64,000 nucleotides of DNA from assembly GCA_014825775.1 (NCBI GenBank), contig MVAQ01000020.1:116627-180626 (forward strand). The letters run 5' to 3'. The stretch is from Krasilnikovozyma curviuscula. Its lineage: Eukaryota; Basidiomycota; Tremellomycetes; Cystofilobasidiales; Mrakiaceae. Under the pieces are notes generated by a model, which ran no database searches, was not told the origin of the DNA, and saw nothing but the letters and a program-made list of their open reading frames with translations. Positions 60,298-64,000 of this stretch are shown here, piece by piece (position 1 is the stretch's first letter; every line of letters starts with the position of its first letter). Made by a program: the position numbers and the translations under genes.

Positions 60298-61278
60298 CGC
60301 TGCAGTCACCGTTGATTCCGAAAAACGGTTTGCAAACTTGACGACCAGATTTTGTTACTGGGGTCAGGTCAGATACTTCTGAAGAGTTTCTTGATGAAGA
60401 TGCTGAAGGCCCGGAAGTTGCTGTCATAATCAGATCCGAAAAAGTGGAAGCATACGGCGCATGTTTGACGACAAAGAGGTCAGATCGAGAAGCAAAAATG
60501 GAGCAAGGATTTGGATATAAGGTCAGTTTAGCTCAAAGTAAGATCTAGGGACTATTTTATAGCGAAAAAGGCTGCTCACCAAGCCAGTTCACGCTCTTTC
60601 TGCCTTCTTCTGTTGACGAATGATTATGTACTTCCAATACCTTCTGAGCAAGACAACATAACTCAATTACTGAGAAAGTACACACAGAAGTTCAGACATA
60701 CCAAGTCAAAGGGAATTCTGGTCACCAAAAATGTGGTTCGATAGTACCTCACTTGTGGAGTGACGTCTGACTATCGGGGGCAGGACCGATCTGAGATTTA
60801 CGTGAATTTTCCTTTCGCAATCAGATAAACGAATGAGAGAATAGCTTGGTGAATGTGTGATGGTGTTATCTTGGAGAATAGAGAACACTGAGAGACGGAA
60901 ATAGAACGCTTAAATCCAACGGACTCAGTTTGATCTTTGACCACCAACACCACCACCGCATCAAAAAGCACTTCTCATTCAATTGCCCCATATAAAGCAG
61001 CAGCACCACTATTACCATTATTGTGTTGTAGCTACAGCTTGCAGGCTTTCTTCTGAGGGGTATTGCGCTGTCAAGGGGCAAAGTCACAACTAGATACCAC
61101 GGCACTTTAAGATGCATATGCTTTTCAGCTCAGAAAAGACCTGAATTTATACTAGAAAATTATTAACGACAGCTCCTGGAAGTGAGCAGTAGCCCTCTAA
61201 CTCAAGCGACCCTCCCTCCAACTTCCAAGAGCTCAAACTCCAAAGCACACCTCAGATCGACTTGCAAAACCACACGAG
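60298..61278. other. Divergent intergenic region, ferroxidase / F-box gene
   Basis: 981 nt. Short minus-strand frame 60227-60427 (MTATSGPSASSSRNSSEVSD) overlaps the ferroxidase 5' end and has no domain. Main content is the GATA site cluster at 60739-60871. Confidence 0.6.
60739..60871. promoter_or_regulatory. Cluster of iron-type GATA sites upstream of the ferroxidase
   Basis: Four HGATAR sites in 133 bp: CGATAG 60739-60744, its reverse form CTATCG 60771-60776, AGATAA 60823-60828 within ATCAGATAA (60820-60828), and TTATCT 60866-60871. ATCWGATAA is the consensus of fungal iron GATA factors (Fep1, SreA, Urbs1, Cir1 class). About one HGATAR site per 340 nt is expected by chance. Confidence 0.6.
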
Positions 61279-63706
61279 ATGATTCTGACTGATCTCCCAC
61301 CAGAGATTCTGCAGAAGATTCTCCTTCACCTCCCTCTGTCGTCCCTACTCCTCTCTGCGCTCCCAACCTGCAAACTCCTCGCTGAACTTTACAAGCAGTC
61401 TTCAGAACTTCAATATCTTGTTGAGCTACAGGTCGCTGGATGTGTTAACGTTCCCCAGACGACTGGGGCCCTCGTTGTCGTCAAAGATCGATTAAAGAAG
61501 CTGAGGGAGAGGGAATCGAGGTGGAAATCTTTGGAATGGTCGAGTAGAAGGGCTCTCGAAGTCCCTCATGGCAGTGGATCTCTGTATGATTACATTGGAG
61601 GAGTGGTTAGTTTCACTTTCTTAGTTTCTTCAGGACTATCTGTTTTTTTATTTATTAATCGTCATGCCATCTGTCGTCTGACGCTCTTTTCCTTCTCTTG
61701 GCTTCACTCTTTCCTCCAGCTTGCCCTCGCTGTCGATTCACCCCCTCGGACATTTGAATTCTGGACCTTGCCATGTGCAGACAGACCCAACAGACAGCTT
61801 GCCCCTAAAGAGTATGCGACTCCCGGTGGTTGGGTCGTCAAGGACTTCAGTTTGGATCCCTCCCAGAACCTGCTCGCCCTCGTAGAGAAATGGTCAGTGT
61901 CACAGTCCTTAAACTACAAAAATAGTTTATTTATTTATTTTATCACTAATCTCTGTGTATCGGATGTTGTAGGGCTCCTAGACATAACAATCGACGTCTT
62001 GGTATCGGCGAGTTTACTTACCGCATCCACCTCCTCAATTTGGATGATTTCGAACCTCACAAAGAAGCCAAGGAACCTATTATTGTCTGGCCATTCAGAC
62101 TTGCAGATACGAATCATGGTGGAAGAACTGGAAATGTCTACATCGTGAGTCTTTTCTGTTCGACTGGCTCACAACCTTAAACCACTGCACCCAATAACTA
62201 ATCATTTTTGTTCGCATCGATAATGCAGCAAATCATGAACTCGTCAATCTACCTCCATGCAGTTCCAAGTCATGCTCACCATCAACAAATCACTACGTCA
62301 TATCCAATGTTTTCAGGAGGGGTCGCCGTTTGGAACTGGCGGACTGGCAACCTTGTATCTGTCCTACCGACGACACAATTTATCGCGGACCTGAAGCCCA
62401 TCTCCCTCGACGATTCAGATGAAGCCAGAGAGCTTGGTGAAGGGGAGGAAGACGATCGGCTGTTTGAATATGAAGAAGACCCACCATCGATCGATTCGGT
62501 TGCACTCGTTGGTCCTGGCCTGATGATTGCATTTGGAACAACAGTATCGACTTCCACCACAGGTCCTCCTGGAGGATTGTCTCCCGTTACTACCAATGAG
62601 ATCTACACCCCGACGCTTGCTCTATATTGGTGGGATGACGAGGCTGACGGTGTGAAAGGGTGGAGTTATGAGACGCTGGAGGATAAGGAGAAGTCACCCT
62701 CGTCAAAACCTCAACCTGTCAAGCTTATCTCTGTCTGGAAATTTCCGAAGGCTAATAGTAAACCTTGGCCTGTCAGTATCCGACTTGATCCAGCGCCGGC
62801 ACCCTATCAGCCTGCACCCCGATCGTTCTTCGACGACGCCGAACCCACCCAACTGTTGGAAGAGGGCCATTATGAAACTGGATTTACCCATGATTCGGAA
62901 GGACGACTGATTGTAATCGACTTGAACTTTATGGTCCCTCACCCTGCTCATCCCGGTCACGTCATGCCTACTCGACAGACTTTCTTCCTCCTCAAAAGCT
63001 TCTTGGTTAGAGCAATGAGGCACTTCCGACCACCTCCGACAACGGATAACCCGAAGTCTACTGTTACCGCTGCAACTGTCGGGCCAAGTCAGAAATCTGG
63101 AGAAGCGGCCGAATACCAAGGGCTGGATCAGGAGGAGAGGAATTATCTGAATAGTCTCTCGGACGACGCCGGCGAATATGTAGAAGACGAAGATGATGAA
63201 GAAGAGCACCATGTTATTATCTACCCCTGGATCGACTGGTCTCGCCAAACACGCTTGGTTCCCTCCATCCCACTCTCCACAGCTTGGGTGTTGTACATCT
63301 TTGGCTACAACTTTATCCACCCATTATCGAACGAAGAGCGCACGGAGATGTTTGGCCGTATCTTGGATTTCAATCCGCTGCACATCAGAAAGTACCGACC
63401 GGACCCAGAGGAAGCGGGGACGTTGATGGATATGCCCAGTCTGGTCAAGGGGGGCGCAATCTGGTGCGAAGACGTCAAGACGGAATTACCTTTCATCCAG
63501 AGGGAGCTGCCAACTTTCTTGACGGCTGCTAGTGGCCTTACTCCGTGTGGGGGAATGATTGATCAGGAAAGGGTCATATGGGTCAATGTGTGTTGTCTGT
63601 TCACCTCTCTGATGCTCGAACCTTTACTCACCGATGGCTCTTTTTGTACTTTGTACTATAGAGGGATGATGATGATAATCTGATGCTAGATGTTCACATC
63701 TTCTAG
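61279..63706 (+). CDS. F-box protein
   Basis: Likely substrate adaptor of an SCF ubiquitin ligase. The N-terminal F-box is clear: MILTDLPPEILQKILLHLPL then SLLLSALPTCKLLAELYKQS. The rest has the feel of the fungal F-box/beta-propeller-like proteins: LALAVDSPPRTFEFWTLPC, GWVVKDFSLDPSQNLLALVE, MFSGGVAVWNWRTGNLVSVL and DSVALVGPGLMIAFGTTV. An acidic stretch EYVEDEDDEEEHHVIIYPW precedes IDWSRQTRLVPSIPLSTAWV. The last exon after a GTGTGT donor gives DDDDNLMLDVHIF and stops at 63706; without that splice the frame ends at 63683. Start is the first ATG after a CT-rich leader. The substrate is unknown. Divergent from the ferroxidase. Confidence 0.85.
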
Positions 63707-64000
63707 ATCCCTTTACTATGGGTGTTCTTAGACAGCTGTCATCATTAGATGAAATATTTCGCCGACATTGAGATGTCGCGTGGCAAGTCAAAACGCCTCC
63801 TCATCTTAAGAGATGTAGACCTTTCCTAAACCTTCTACATAAAGACTTGTAAAAGGAGGAAGCAGGCGCGTTGTTTTAAGTCTGGGAGTGTTTACTTGTT
63901 ATGCGCTCAAAGCTGTGCCCCTAATATCCCTTTTGACTTCTCAGTCAAACTCGCAGATCAATCAGTGCAGATTTTGAACCAGATGCTATCCCTATAATGA
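63707..64000. other. 3' flank of the F-box gene to the window end
   Basis: 294 nt, no gene recognised; the next gene would start beyond the window. Confidence 0.5.

Overview
The window is nuclear DNA of an intron-dense basidiomycete yeast. Nearly every gene is cut by many short GT...AG introns, start codons are followed by C-ending codons, and the gene set is that of a Tremellomycete: a UDP-xylose synthase of the type used for capsule polysaccharide, a fungal ferroxidase, a PMP3 proteolipid and a JEN-type carboxylate permease. I infer an organism close to Cryptococcus or Kwoniella; the species cannot be fixed from the sequence. I see no virus, transposon, CRISPR array, rRNA or convincing tRNA.

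Layout. From 78 to 21289 six genes lie head-to-tail on the minus strand: UDP-glucuronate decarboxylase (UXS1), a large BRE4/ArAE-type membrane protein, a Nop13-like nucleolar RRM protein, DNA polymerase alpha catalytic subunit (POL1), transcription elongation factor TFIIS, and a DHA1-type MFS exporter. A 1.27 kb divergent spacer leads to two plus-strand genes, a TMEM184/DUF300 membrane protein and an IlvD/Edd sugar-acid dehydratase. The minus strand then carries an NDUFAF5-like mitochondrial methyltransferase, a gene of unknown family, a putative seven-helix receptor and an amidase. A small plus-strand PMP3 gene follows, then minus-strand genes for an ornithine cyclodeaminase/mu-crystallin homologue, a 2-oxoglutarate dioxygenase of the xanthine dioxygenase type, a four-finger C2H2 transcription factor and a GNAT-like protein. 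The right end holds RNase III (+), a CE1-type esterase that looks damaged at its 5' end (-), a JEN-type permease (+), a SETD6/Rkm4-like lysine methyltransferase (+), a Fet3-type ferroxidase (-) and an F-box protein (+).

The genes do not form one pathway; this is an ordinary fungal chromosome segment. Local links can still be read. POL1 has MCB-like GC-rich sites just upstream. The ferroxidase has a cluster of GATA sites, including an exact match to the iron-regulator consensus ATCWGATAA. The permease and the esterase start only 138 bp apart on opposite strands. Several minus-strand introns carry long pure CT tracts in the sense direction, one feeding a 26-nt microexon in UXS1.

I did not find a clear new biological system. 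The best leads are the unrecognised gene at 30362-31904, the seven-helix protein at 32271-34698, the two competing frame-preserving splice models in the TMEM184 gene, the iron-GATA cluster, and the apparent frame break in the esterase. Gene ends are given as start codon to stop codon across introns; exon joins were worked out by eye from splice signals and frame.
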